Below the pieces are notes generated by a model, which saw only the letters and a program-made list of their open reading frames with translations, was not told the DNA's origin and did no database searches. Below are positions 45,157-54,375 of a DNA stretch of 64,000 bases, piece after piece. Both the position numbers and the translations under genes were made by a program. The first letter of the stretch is position 1, and every line of letters begins with the position of its first letter. The DNA comes from Spirosoma linguale DSM 74 (GTDB lineage Bacteria; Bacteroidota; Bacteroidia; Cytophagales; Spirosomataceae): positions 2,590,001 through 2,654,000 of the forward strand of contig CP001769.1 of NCBI GenBank assembly GCA_000024525.1, written 5' to 3'.

Positions 45157-46419
45157 TCAGTAAACGGGGAGAAGAATCGATACCGTTGTGCCTCGATTGA
45201 CTTCCGATTCGATCTTAATTTGACCACCATGATTATGCACCACCTTGCGGCTGTAGGTTAAGCCAAACCCTTCGCCATGGCCAGCCGTGTCGGCGGGCAA
45301 CTTGGCGAACATATCAAAGAGCTTTTCCAGCTGGGATTGCGGCATCCCGATGCCATTATCGACCACTTGAATGTGCACATACGCTGAGCCCTGAGATAAG
45401 GACTTGCCCAACCATGAACCAGCTACCACCTGGCTGGTGACAGAGATAACTAGAAGCTCTTGTTGCCTGGCGAACTTAATGGAATTGTCTAACAGGTGAT
45501 AGAACAGTTGCTCTATCTGGATGGGAATGGCTTGAATGATGGGCAGCTCACCTACTTGGAGACTCGCCTTTTTAGCCCGCAACTTAGGCGCTAATTGGGT
45601 CGCTACGACCGATAAGACCTCATGGAGATTCGTCTCTTGAAGAGCCCCATCGGTTTGATCTAAGACTGAAAAGTTGGCTAAGTCCTTGATCATCCTGGCG
45701 AACTTCTCGGCGGCCCCATTTATTTTCAGGGCAGTAGCTTCCGCCTGATCCATCTCGTTTCTTCGAATAACATCCACCAACATCGTACTGAACAGCCGCA
45801 GCTTGCGCAGAGGTTCTTGTAAGTTATGATTGGCTATGTGGCGATACTGTCGGTTCTCATCCTCGCTTTGGGTGAGCTGTCGACTCAAATTGGTGACCGC
45901 CTGATCGCTTTGTTCCAGTAAGTCCGTCTGCTGCAGATGAAACGAGATCAGGTCAGCAAAAGCGGTGAAGAGGCCTTTAATCCTGGGGTTGTCGAGCCGG
46001 GCGGGTTTGGGATCAATGGCGCAAAGGGTACCGAAAAGCTCGCCTGTTTTCAAAAAGATGGGAAAGGAGATGTAGCTCTGAAAGCCATATTGAGCTGGGG
46101 TATGATGGTTCCAATAGAGTTCACTCTGATCGACATGATCGATCACCACCGGCTGATGGGAACCCTGGATCTCATTACAGATGGTGGTTTCCAGCTTCAA
46201 CTCAGCCCCCGGGACTAGGCCAAACTGAATGTCGTCTCGCACGCTGCAGGTAATCCAGCGGCTGGAGGTGACTCGGGCTACGGCGGCAAAGCCCATACCG
46301 GTTGTTTGACAAATCACATCGAGCAAGATGGGGACGATCGCAATCTGGTTAACGCGCTCGACATCTTGCTTCAGCTCACTATCGGTATACTTGTTCATCA
46401 GTAGGGGTTTGCTACTCAA
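45157..46419 (-). CDS. GAF-domain sensor histidine kinase
   Basis: 420 residues, cytoplasmic. An N-terminal GAF domain (about 20-165) is followed by a linker coiled coil, HisKA with His in HIANHNLQEPLRKLRLF, and HATPase with DNSIKFAR, DNGIGMPQSQLEKLF and GEGFGLTYSRKVVHNHGG. The GAF end SYISFPIFLKTGELFGTLCAIDP is the short form common in Bacteroidota kinases. No receiver is attached; the single-domain receivers at 42.4 and 43.1 kb are possible partners. It reads against the other kinases in the cluster. Confidence 0.92.
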   Translation of the reverse strand: MSSKPLLMNKYTDSELKQDVERVNQIAIVPILLDVICQTTGMGFAAVARVTSSRWITCSVRDDIQFGLVPGAELKLETTICNEIQGSHQPVVIDHVDQSELYWNHHTPAQYGFQSYISFPIFLKTGELFGTLCAIDPKPARLDNPRIKGLFTAFADLISFHLQQTDLLEQSDQAVTNLSRQLTQSEDENRQYRHIANHNLQEPLRKLRLFSTMLVDVIRRNEMDQAEATALKINGAAEKFARMIKDLANFSVLDQTDGALQETNLHEVLSVVATQLAPKLRAKKASLQVGELPIIQAIPIQIEQLFYHLLDNSIKFARQQELLVISVTSQVVAGSWLGKSLSQGSAYVHIQVVDNGIGMPQSQLEKLFDMFAKLPADTAGHGEGFGLTYSRKVVHNHGGQIKIESEVNRGTTVSILLPVY

Positions 46420-46598
46420 AGATACAAAAGTAAGTGAACGATAGGGTCATACACCGGATCGGCTTGGCTGGCTGAACGTTGTAAACAAACACAAACGCTA
46501 ACTTACCCCAACTTGTCCTACGCTCTATGCCTGTACAGAGTAGAAAACTGTATTTAACCGGGAACAATCGTACCAAGTTTATGCCCTTTACAGGATAA

Positions 46599-46694
46599 TC
46601 TCACAAATCGCTCCTCCTTGAGACTAAGGATCGTTCATGTATCTGCTATTTAAGTGAGGTGTTTAATTGAACAGCCTATTCTACTAACTGTCAA
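46599..46694 (+). repeat. dispersed intergenic repeat, copy 9
   Basis: TCTCACAAATCGCTCCTCCT, TGAGACTAAGGATCGTTCAT, GTATCTGCTATTTAAGT, GTGTTTAATTGAACAG, CTACTAACTGTCAA. The CGCTCCT and AGGATCG blocks are complementary except one position. Confidence 0.8.
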
Positions 46695-46816
46695 TTGGCC
46701 AGCAGTCGGTGTGCCGACCCAAGTCTGCCTGTCGCCACCACGGTACTATATGGCATTTAAGTGGCTTAGAAGCTGTTGCATCACTTTTTCATGTGTTCAC
46801 ATAGGGCAACTAACAT

Positions 46817-46863
46817 ATTAATTACTCAATTTAATTACTCAACTTATTAATTGAGTAATTTTG
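46817..46863 (+). promoter_or_regulatory. triple ATTACTCAA operator overlapping a -7 box
   Basis: AATTACTCAA (46833-46842) and TTGAGTAATT (46851-46860) are perfect inverted arms around 8 bp. A third, direct copy lies at 46819-46829. TAATTTTG (46856-46863) fits the -7 pattern and overlaps the right arm, so a bound protein would block it. The cytochrome gene starts at 46977. The regulator is not encoded beside it. Confidence 0.55.
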
Positions 46864-46976
46864 CCAGTTACAAAGGGGCTTGAGATCCTAATTCTATGGT
46901 TAGACAACCACAAAGTTAGGACACGACTCTCAAGCTTTTTCGATTCCCTACACGTTCTAAAACAAACCATAACACT

Positions 46977-47567
46977 ATGAAAAACCAATACGTCAGCGCC
47001 ACACTTCTTGGCTTGTTTTTGGGCACTGCTGTCTTGACCTCATTCACCAGTAAGCCTGCTCCCCCAAAGCGGCTAGTCAAAAATCAGCCTTACACAAAAG
47101 CTCAAATTGAAAAAGGGAAATACTTAATCACAATCATGGGTTGTGGAGACTGTCATGCGCCTAAAACCATGACTCCTCAAGGACCGGTGGCCGATCCGCA
47201 ACTGGGGCTGTCCGGTCACCCTGCCAGGATCCCCATGGGTAAGGTAACAAAGAATGCCTTGAACGACTGGGTGTTGTTTCACCCCATGAGCACCATTGCG
47301 GTTGGGCCCTGGGGCGCATCGTTTGCCGCTAACCTGACCCCGGATGCGACGGGCATCGGCAGCTGGTCGGAAGAACAGTTTATCATTGCCCTTACGGAGG
47401 GGAAAAGTAAAGGCATTCGCGCTGCACGGCCATTGCTGCCCCCCATGCCCTGGCTTAGCTATACCAAGATGAAGAGGGAAGACCTGGTGGCCATGTTTGC
47501 GTATTTGAAAAGCTGTAAACCCGTTGAGAATGTTGTGCCTCAGCCCATCAGCCTTGATAAGTTGTAA
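46977..47567 (+). CDS. monoheme cytochrome c family protein
   Basis: 196 residues with an N-terminal export signal or anchor (SATLLGLFLGTAVLTSF). The heme site GCGDCHAPK (CxxCH) is at about residues 54-59, preceded by AQIEKGKYLITIMG, the usual first helix. A Met ligand is plausible in LPPMPWLSYTKMKREDLVAMF. The layout resembles the single-heme cytochromes of membrane-bound dehydrogenases. It is alone, with a strong terminator 32 bp downstream and an inverted-repeat operator upstream. Confidence 0.87.
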   Translation: MKNQYVSATLLGLFLGTAVLTSFTSKPAPPKRLVKNQPYTKAQIEKGKYLITIMGCGDCHAPKTMTPQGPVADPQLGLSGHPARIPMGKVTKNALNDWVLFHPMSTIAVGPWGASFAANLTPDATGIGSWSEEQFIIALTEGKSKGIRAARPLLPPMPWLSYTKMKREDLVAMFAYLKSCKPVENVVPQPISLDKL

Positions 47568-47597
47568 GGCCTGAGTTTGCTTTATTGGTTCTATCAT

Positions 47598-47645
47598 AAC
47601 GACAAAGCCCAACCTGCTATGTTCCGACGGTAGGGCTTTGTCATT
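47598..47645. terminator. strong terminator after cytochrome c gene
   Basis: GACAAAGCCC (47601-47610) and GGGCTTTGTC (47633-47642) form a perfect 10-bp stem. AT-rich sequence lies on both sides, so it may work in both directions. Confidence 0.75.
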
Positions 47646-47762
47646 ACGACCGGCGACTGTTAACAGTTAAACTCTACCCCTGTAAACAAGTCAATAATAG
47701 GGGCACAAAAACCATCGATATAATTCCGGTACTTCCTTAAACAGGTGTTAAAAACAACTGTC

Positions 47763-47834
47763 TTCTAAAACGCTCCCCAGTGAGACAAAGGGGGAGGTCC
47801 TTAAATTAGGCGTTTACTTTAAATTACTACCAAG
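47763..47834 (+). repeat. dispersed intergenic repeat, copy 10
   Basis: TCTAAAACGCTCCCCAG, TGAGACAAAGGGGGAGGTCC, TTAGGCGTTTACTTTAAATT and ACTACCAA, followed by ATCATCCGGCG. CTCCCC and GGGGGAG blocks could pair. Confidence 0.7.
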
Positions 47835-47953
47835 TATCATCCGGCGCATGCGATAGTGAATTTAATGTAATTTTGAGCCGTTTCATCCAATGGATTGTCA
47901 GCCCGTCAATCCATACCTACTCACACTTAAACTTAATTATAGGCAGCTTCTTG

Positions 47954-49516
47954 ATGAGGAATATACCCCCAATCAACTCTGAAAGCCTGGCTTTCCATTC
48001 ACTGCTCATTAATGCCATACCCGGTAATAATTTGGTTCTGCTGCCCGATGCACCAACTTTCACCATTGTTGCCGTCTCCCAGGACTACCTGACGGCACTC
48101 AAGCTGCAACGCGAGCCGTTGCTAGGTTGTGGCTTGTTTGAGGTGTTCTTCAGCGACGGGCGCAACCAAGCTGCTGCCCAACAACTCCGCCAATCGCTGA
48201 CCCAGGTGGTAGAAACCAAACAACCCCAGTCAATAACGAACTTACGTTACGAGCGGTCCTACTTCCAAACCTACCTCCTTGAGGGGAGTGCCTGGCGGGT
48301 GGCCAACAAGCCCGTTATTGGCCCCCAGGGTGAACTCCTTTACATCATTAACACCGTAGAAGACATTACAACGGAGGTACAACTGGTGGAGGCCGCTCAG
48401 GCCAACCGTTATTTACAAACCATCATCAACTTGTTTAAAGAACCCATGCAGGTGCTGCAGCCGGTTGAAGAGCAGGACGAAATCATTGACTTTCGCTTTA
48501 CCTTGACCAACCAGGCCTATGCCGCCTATGCGAATTCAACCCCGGAACGATTGGCGGGGAAACGGGTGAGTGAGGTATTTCCCGGCTATAAGGAAACAGC
48601 GAGTTTCAGCAACCCGGTTGAAACCTACAAAACAGGTAAGCCCCTCACCTTTGAGATTCATTATGACCAGGATGGGCTTGACCTCTACAATTTGATGAGT
48701 ACGGCTAAACTGGGGGAGGAGGTCGTTATCCACTTTACCGATTTTACCCACTTGAGGCACTTGCAACTCCAGCTCGAAAGCAAGATCAGGGAGTTGAACG
48801 GTTCCAACCAAAGCCTTCAGGAGTTTGCCTATGTGGCTTCCCATGATCTTCAGGAACCCCTGCGCAAGATCCAATCGTTTGGCGATTTGCTCGCCAGTCA
48901 GTATGCCGACGCGTTGGGCGATGGGGCCGCTTACGTACATCGGATGCAAACGGCGGCCACTCGGATGTCGGTCCTCATTCGGGACCTGCTGGACTACTCG
49001 CGGCTATCCACCCGGCCGGATCAAACCACCCCTGTATCCCTGACGGATGTCCTTGCTGTGAGCCTGGCGGATCTGGACTTACTGATTGAGGAAACCGGTG
49101 CCCAGGTGACAGTCGATTCCTTGCCAACGGTGTTGGGGGATCTCCGGCAATTGGGACAACTCTTTCAAAATTTACTCAGCAATGCCTTGAAGTTTCGCCG
49201 AGTAGACATACCCAGCCGGATTGAGGTGCGTTACCGGTTGGTCAGGGGTGGGGAGCTGACTTTCTCCGGTCAACCCAGCCAGACGGCAGCGGCCTACCAT
49301 CTGATTGAGGTATCGGACAACGGCATCGGTTTCGAGGAGCAGTACCGGGACCGGATTTTTCAGGTCTTCCAGCGGCTACACGGCAAGAACGAGTTTACGG
49401 GTACGGGTATTGGGCTGGCGATTTGTGAAAAAGTAGTGACCAATCATGGGGGCGTTATCACGGCCAGCAGCCAACCAGGCCAAGGGGCCACCTTTAGCAT
49501 TTATCTCCCCGCGTAG
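47954..49516 (+). CDS. PAS-domain sensor histidine kinase
   Basis: 520 residues from ATG 47954 (the upstream extension is not domain-like). Two PAS-type domains (about 20-150 and 155-285) lead into a short coil, HisKA (YVASHDLQEPLRKIQSF), and HATPase ([48 protein letters not shown]). No membrane segment. HGG and the following frame are intact here, in contrast to the two broken relatives. It shares the C-terminal half with the kinase at 39788. Confidence 0.92.
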   Translation: MRNIPPINSESLAFHSLLINAIPGNNLVLLPDAPTFTIVAVSQDYLTALKLQREPLLGCGLFEVFFSDGRNQAAAQQLRQSLTQVVETKQPQSITNLRYERSYFQTYLLEGSAWRVANKPVIGPQGELLYIINTVEDITTEVQLVEAAQANRYLQTIINLFKEPMQVLQPVEEQDEIIDFRFTLTNQAYAAYANSTPERLAGKRVSEVFPGYKETASFSNPVETYKTGKPLTFEIHYDQDGLDLYNLMSTAKLGEEVVIHFTDFTHLRHLQLQLESKIRELNGSNQSLQEFAYVASHDLQEPLRKIQSFGDLLASQYADALGDGAAYVHRMQTAATRMSVLIRDLLDYSRLSTRPDQTTPVSLTDVLAVSLADLDLLIEETGAQVTVDSLPTVLGDLRQLGQLFQNLLSNALKFRRVDIPSRIEVRYRLVRGGELTFSGQPSQTAAAYHLIEVSDNGIGFEEQYRDRIFQVFQRLHGKNEFTGTGIGLAICEKVVTNHGGVITASSQPGQGATFSIYLPA

Positions 49517-49597
49517 CGCAAGGCTTTAAACGAGTTTTAGTTAATCATCCGGTAGTGCGGTTCTTTATGGATACACCCATTTACTAGAAAAGTATAA

Positions 49598-49670
49598 TCT
49601 CTTAAAATCCTCCCACTTGAGACGAAGAAGCCTTCATGTGTTTGCTTCAAAATACGGCCGTTTTAAGAAA
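49598..49670 (+). repeat. dispersed intergenic repeat, copy 11
   Basis: TCTCTTAAAATCCTCCCACT, TGAGACGAAGAAGCCTTCAT, GTGTTTGCTTCAAAATACGG, CCGTTTTAAG. It starts about 80 bp after the kinase stop. Confidence 0.72.
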
Positions 49671-49853
49671 CGATAAACTAGCTAGCCTTAGGTTTTATTC
49701 AGTGCTGGTATAATTATAACCTTTTAGTTGATTAAAATACCGCTTATCATTATGTACTGCATAGTACTTTGTTATACACATAGCTTGCGCATACACTCAT
49801 GAGAGAATACCCACTACTCTATTTTTAAATTCATTTTCAGTCTGTACAAGGTG

Positions 49854-51485
49854 ATGAGAATTGCGTCTTTTTTAAGTCTACTTTTAGTTTTCGAGGTCGC
49901 CCACGCTCAAACGCTACCATCCATACCCTTAAAGATGGATTCCCTATTTAAGGGCTACAATCAATCTGCTGGACCCGGTTGCGCCGTGGCAATTATACAA
50001 AACGGCCAAGTTATCTTTAGTAAGGGGTATGGAATGGGCAATCTGGAGTATACTATTCCCGTCACGTCGAAAACCGTATTTGATGTGGCTTCCTTAGCGA
50101 AGCAGTTTACCGGGTTTGCCATTTCTACCTTAGTGCAGGAAGGGAAGATAACGTTAAGTGATGACATTAGAAAATACTTACCCGAATTGCCAAGATTCGC
50201 TCAGACCATTACGATCGGTCATTTAGTGCACCATACGAGCGGAATTAGAGATTGGCCGGAAGCCTTGATGGCCGCAGGCTGGCGATACAGCGAACTGTGT
50301 TCCTTTCAGGATATTATGCATATGGTCAAAAATCAGCGGGAACTAGATTTTGTACCAGGAACAGAAGAGTCATATTCTAATTCAGGCTATAATATTTTAG
50401 CCGCCTTGGTGGAAAAGGTGAGTGGTCAGACTTTCCCAGCATGGACCAGCGAACACATTTTTAAACCGCTGCAAATGACCAGTACTCTTTTTTTGGATGA
50501 CAATGGGCGAGTAATTCCAAACCTAGCTTATTCCTATTACAGTAATCAGGATATATTCTTAAAGAGTACCGATGTACTGACGGCTTACGGATCGAGCTCG
50601 TTGTATACAAGTTTAGAGGATATGGCTAAGTGGGTCATTCATTTTCAACAGGCTTTAGAAACTAAGGACCCAGTTTTTATCCGCATGTTGGATACCGGTA
50701 AGCTTAATAATGGAGAAAAGGTAAGTTATGGATTTGGCCTGGAAACAGGGACGTATAATGGGTATTCAACTATTGTGCATACGGGTGCTTGGGCTGGTTA
50801 TCGGACCATTATTAGGAATTTCCCGGATGAGAAACTCTCCGTCATTATCCTAAGCAATGGTGATGATAATAGCATCAATAATCAGTACATGGCAAAAGTG
50901 GTTAGTCTGTTTCTAACCGACAAAACGAAGCCATCCACCCCTGTACCAACGATTACCAGTGTAAAAGTTAATCCGGAACGATTGAAAAAATATGTAGGTC
51001 TGTATAAGTGGCGGCCAGGAGAGGTACATATTAGTTTAGAAAAAGACACCATAAGATTCCAGTTCATCGGAGAAGATAGCTATCCAACCATTGCCCTCAA
51101 TGATAGTACGTTTATGTTGACTGTAGCAGGTTTGCCAATAGTTTTTCATCAGAGTAAAGGCGGGGCTGTCAATTCATTCACGTTCAAGGACCGTTTAGGG
51201 AAAAAATTCACCCCTCACTCGGCTTCAGCAGACGAGTTGAAGACCTATGTAGGAACCTACTTTAGTCAAGAATTACAGGCGGAATACACGGTTGGTATCC
51301 AAGCTAATAAATTAGTCGTTCGCCATTTTCGTCGAGGTGATTTCCCCATGTCTTCCAATATGAAAGATGAATTTACGGGCGATTTAGGAGTTGTACGTTT
51401 TATAAGAAACAACAGGCAACAGGTACGAGGATTTAACTTATCAGGCGAACGTGTCAGGAACATATATTTTGACAAAAAGCACTAA
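49854..51485 (+). CDS. secreted serine hydrolase (beta-lactamase/DD-peptidase fold)
   Basis: 543 residues with signal peptide (RIASFLSLLLVFEVAHAQ). Class-C-type motifs: SLAK in VFDVASLAKQFTG (Ser-x-x-Lys), YSN in EESYSNSGYN, and HTG in STIVHTGAWAGY, all intact. The C-terminal 160 residues form extra lipocalin-like beta domains (LKKYVGLYKWRPGEVHISLE, LKTYVGTYFSQELQAEYTVG). Such proteins act as D-aminopeptidases, esterases or carboxypeptidases in the periplasm; resistance to beta-lactams is unlikely from the motifs alone. Confidence 0.88.
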   Translation: MRIASFLSLLLVFEVAHAQTLPSIPLKMDSLFKGYNQSAGPGCAVAIIQNGQVIFSKGYGMGNLEYTIPVTSKTVFDVASLAKQFTGFAISTLVQEGKITLSDDIRKYLPELPRFAQTITIGHLVHHTSGIRDWPEALMAAGWRYSELCSFQDIMHMVKNQRELDFVPGTEESYSNSGYNILAALVEKVSGQTFPAWTSEHIFKPLQMTSTLFLDDNGRVIPNLAYSYYSNQDIFLKSTDVLTAYGSSSLYTSLEDMAKWVIHFQQALETKDPVFIRMLDTGKLNNGEKVSYGFGLETGTYNGYSTIVHTGAWAGYRTIIRNFPDEKLSVIILSNGDDNSINNQYMAKVVSLFLTDKTKPSTPVPTITSVKVNPERLKKYVGLYKWRPGEVHISLEKDTIRFQFIGEDSYPTIALNDSTFMLTVAGLPIVFHQSKGGAVNSFTFKDRLGKKFTPHSASADELKTYVGTYFSQELQAEYTVGIQANKLVVRHFRRGDFPMSSNMKDEFTGDLGVVRFIRNNRQQVRGFNLSGERVRNIYFDKKH

Positions 51486-51511
51486 ATGGGACTTTTCACC
51501 TTTTTACTTAA

Positions 51512-51593
51512 TCTCATAAATTGCTCCCCCGTGAGACTAAGGAACGTCCATGGGCTTGCTTCATAAATTGGGCATTTCACGAATCAGCTTTTG
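51512..51593 (+). repeat. dispersed intergenic repeat, copy 12
   Basis: TCTCATAAATTGCTCCCCCG, TGAGACTAAGGAACGTCCAT, GGGCTTGCTTCATAAATT, GGGCATTT. It begins 27 bp after the hydrolase stop. Confidence 0.75.
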
Positions 51594-51728
51594 ATATGGT
51601 ATACAATCTATGAAGATGCTAAGAGAACCTTCACTTACTTTCGTGATGACTTATCTTGAAATAGGGTTACGGCATCCTACTTTAGTCTATAGCTTGCTCC
51701 AGTCTAAATTGTTTCGGTATGTGTAAAC

Positions 51729-51823
51729 CGGACAATTGTGTCCGTAATCGTACAGTATTCGTCTGGCTAATTAGCCTATACTACTCACCAGCGATTTTTC
51801 GTAGACTTGGTATGATTTTTGGC
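51729..51823 (+). promoter_or_regulatory. CGGACA/TGTCCG enhancer-like palindrome and possible sigma-54 promoter
   Basis: CGGACA-ATTG-TGTCCG at 51729-51744 is a perfect inverted repeat. About 60 bp downstream, CTTGGTATGATTTTTGG (51806-51822) resembles a -24/-12 element with GG and GG 10 bp apart, a weaker match than the PadR promoter. The arrangement repeats that seen before the other FtsX operon. Confidence 0.45.
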
Positions 51824-51903
51824 CGACGAGGATCATGACTTCATCTCTGACTACGAAGGTCAACCCTGTATAGGCATTAGTATCAGAAGAAACCTTGACG
51901 AGT

Positions 51904-54276
51904 ATGCTACGAAATTATTGGATTACAACCTGGAGAAATCTGGTGCGTAACCGAAGCTATACGCTGATCAACCTAATTGGGTTAACGCTGGGGCTGGGCG
52001 TAGCGATTATGCTGTTTTGGATTGTCAGGTTCGAGTACAGTTTTGACCGGTATCACCGAAATAACGGCCGATTATACCAAGTTCGTAGCCACGACAAATA
52101 CGGCGAAGCAAACTCCCATGTGCCACAGGGGATAATCAAGGCGTTGCAGACGCAGTTTCCTGGCGTGGCAAAAGCGGCTAGTGTAAAAGGCACCGGCAAT
52201 ACAGTGAGCGTAAAGATTGGCCAGCAGGTAGTTAACGCGACCGGCTTTTTCTATGCACCACCGACACTGGCCGACATGATTGACCTAGTCTGGGTAAGCG
52301 GTTCGCCGAAGCAATCCCTGACGGCTCCCAATCAGGTGGTGCTGGACGAAAAAACCGCCCAGCAGTGGTTTGGGCATAATGCGCTGGGTAAAACACTCCG
52401 ATTGGATAATGTCGCTACGCTGACGGTTTCGGGCATTATTCGAAACGTCAAACCAAATTCAATGTTGCCCATTCGGGTACTTGTCTCCTACGCAACCCTA
52501 CCCATTGTGCAGGAGATGTACAAAAACGAGAATCACTGGGGCGGGGGCGATTCAAAATTTCATGGGTACGTACTACTCGAACCGGGTGCATTGCCAACAA
52601 CGATTGAAACGGGGCTGAACCGGCTGGCGGCCCGCCACAGAAAAGAATCCGATTATATATCGTACGATCTAATGCCCTTACCGGATGCTCATTTCGATTC
52701 GGACATAGATGCCTTCAATTATACCATCGCCGGTTGGATGGTGTATACACTGGCGGGTATTGGCGTACTGCTCATAAGCCTGGCCGGTATCAATTTTATC
52801 AACCTGGCTACCGTGCAGGCGACGCAGCGAAGCCGCGAGATTGCCGTACGGAAAGTGCTGGGCAGCAGTCGTTCACAGCTCATCTCGCAGTTTTTCGGGG
52901 AAACGGCCTTGCTGGTTTTCTTGGCCATTGGCTTAGGTAGTTTACTGGCGACGCAGTTGATCCAATTCGCTGACCGATTGTTGAATACACAGGTCGGACA
53001 GTCGACGATCTGGAATGGCAGCACCCTTATCTTTCTGCTCAGTCTGGGCACGTTGGTAACCTTACTGGCAGGTAGCTATCCAGCCCTAGTCTTATCGGGG
53101 TTCCAGCCGGTGCGCGTGCTGCGCGGGCGTTTTTCAGGACCGCGCCGGGGCATACCCCTTCGGCAAACATTGGTAGTCGTGCAATTCGTGATTGCCCAGG
53201 TACTGGTTATCTGTACGCTGTTGGGTATTAAGCAGATTCGGTATATGTACCAGAAAGACTTGGGGTTCGATAAACAGTCCGTCGTGACCGTCGACATGCC
53301 GGAACGAGACAATGTCGTTCTGCGCGAACGATTCCGGCAACAGCTGCGTCAGCATCCGGAAATCAAGGACGTAGCGTTCGGACTAACCACGCCGTCGAGC
53401 AGTCACAACTGGTGGTGGAATACGGTACGTCATCGTAATCTGCCAAACGGCGAATACACATTCCGGTTTCAGCACGTAGACACCAATTATTTTCAATTCT
53501 TTAAGATTCCACTGGTCGCTGGTCGGTCGTGGAACCGCGCCGACACGAACACGGTAGCTATCATCAACGAGAAAGCCGCCCGCGATTTGGGCTTCCAAAC
53601 GCCGGAACGGGCCATTGGCGAACGGATCAATCTTTACTATGACAAACCCTTCACCATACTGGGGGTGGTGAAAGATTACCACTCGCAGAGCCTGCGGTCG
53701 TCAATAGTGCCCCACATATTTCTATACACCGACGGGAATTTTCAGACGGCTAGTATCCGTATCGACCCTCAGCAAACCACAAAAGCCATTGCCCACATTG
53801 AGCAATACTGGAAGGGTCTGTTCCCCAATGCTTATTTTAGGCCGACCTTTCTGGACCAGGACCTGCGAGCTTTTTACGATGACGAACGTAAACTAACCAA
53901 CTTTCTAACGCTGTTTGCCTTCGTTGGTATCTTCATCGGCTGCCTTGGTTTATTCGGTTTGGTGTCGTTCGTGGTGACACAACGGACAAAAGAAATCGGT
54001 GTTCGCAAAGTGCTCGGCGCGAGCGTTGCGGGTATTGTCGCTCTACTCTCTAAAGACTTTCTGAAATTAGTCCTGATCGCTTTCATGATTGCCAGCCCGA
54101 TTGCGTATTACGCCATGAGCCAGTTTTTAAAAGACTACGAGTACAAAATCACGATTGAGTGGTGGGTGTTTGCCCTGGCCGGTTTACTAGGGGTTAGTAT
54201 TGCCCTGTTGACAGTGAGTTTCCAGAGTGTAAAAGCGGCTCTGATGAATCCAGTTAACTCGCTGAGAAGCGATTAA
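51904..54276 (+). CDS. FtsX-like ABC transporter permease
   Basis: 790 residues from ATG 51904; TTG 51895 is a weaker alternative. It begins directly with the first helix (NRSYTLINLIGLTLGLGVAIMLFWIV), lacks the PadR prefix domain, then has a MacB-like periplasmic domain and FtsX blocks (SREIAVRKVLGSSRSQLISQF; KEIGVRKVLGASVAGIVALL), ending SVKAALMNPVNSLRSD. No ATPase gene is adjacent. Paralogous to the permease at 24317. The stop is 83 bp before a repeat half and IS copy B. Confidence 0.93.
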   Translation: MLRNYWITTWRNLVRNRSYTLINLIGLTLGLGVAIMLFWIVRFEYSFDRYHRNNGRLYQVRSHDKYGEANSHVPQGIIKALQTQFPGVAKAASVKGTGNTVSVKIGQQVVNATGFFYAPPTLADMIDLVWVSGSPKQSLTAPNQVVLDEKTAQQWFGHNALGKTLRLDNVATLTVSGIIRNVKPNSMLPIRVLVSYATLPIVQEMYKNENHWGGGDSKFHGYVLLEPGALPTTIETGLNRLAARHRKESDYISYDLMPLPDAHFDSDIDAFNYTIAGWMVYTLAGIGVLLISLAGINFINLATVQATQRSREIAVRKVLGSSRSQLISQFFGETALLVFLAIGLGSLLATQLIQFADRLLNTQVGQSTIWNGSTLIFLLSLGTLVTLLAGSYPALVLSGFQPVRVLRGRFSGPRRGIPLRQTLVVVQFVIAQVLVICTLLGIKQIRYMYQKDLGFDKQSVVTVDMPERDNVVLRERFRQQLRQHPEIKDVAFGLTTPSSSHNWWWNTVRHRNLPNGEYTFRFQHVDTNYFQFFKIPLVAGRSWNRADTNTVAIINEKAARDLGFQTPERAIGERINLYYDKPFTILGVVKDYHSQSLRSSIVPHIFLYTDGNFQTASIRIDPQQTTKAIAHIEQYWKGLFPNAYFRPTFLDQDLRAFYDDERKLTNFLTLFAFVGIFIGCLGLFGLVSFVVTQRTKEIGVRKVLGASVAGIVALLSKDFLKLVLIAFMIASPIAYYAMSQFLKDYEYKITIEWWVFALAGLLGVSIALLTVSFQSVKAALMNPVNSLRSD

Positions 54277-54358
54277 TGGGTAGCCAATCTATAAACGGCA
54301 GCACCTGAACTGACTCTTGAAGTTACCCTATATAAATTATGTAATGATCACCTTGCTT

Positions 54359-54375
54359 AATCTCAAAAAACGCTG
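54359..54375 (+). repeat. 5' part of a dispersed repeat cut by IS copy B
   Basis: AATCTCAAAAAACGCTG is the repeat start up to and just past AAACGCT. The IS follows at once. The continuation in the un-inverted order is the transposase remnant left of IS copy A. Confidence 0.7.

Noticed and set aside
3453..51593. CRISPR array
   Set aside because: The repeated blocks are 2-12 kb apart between genes, not regularly spaced with short spacers, and no cas genes are present.
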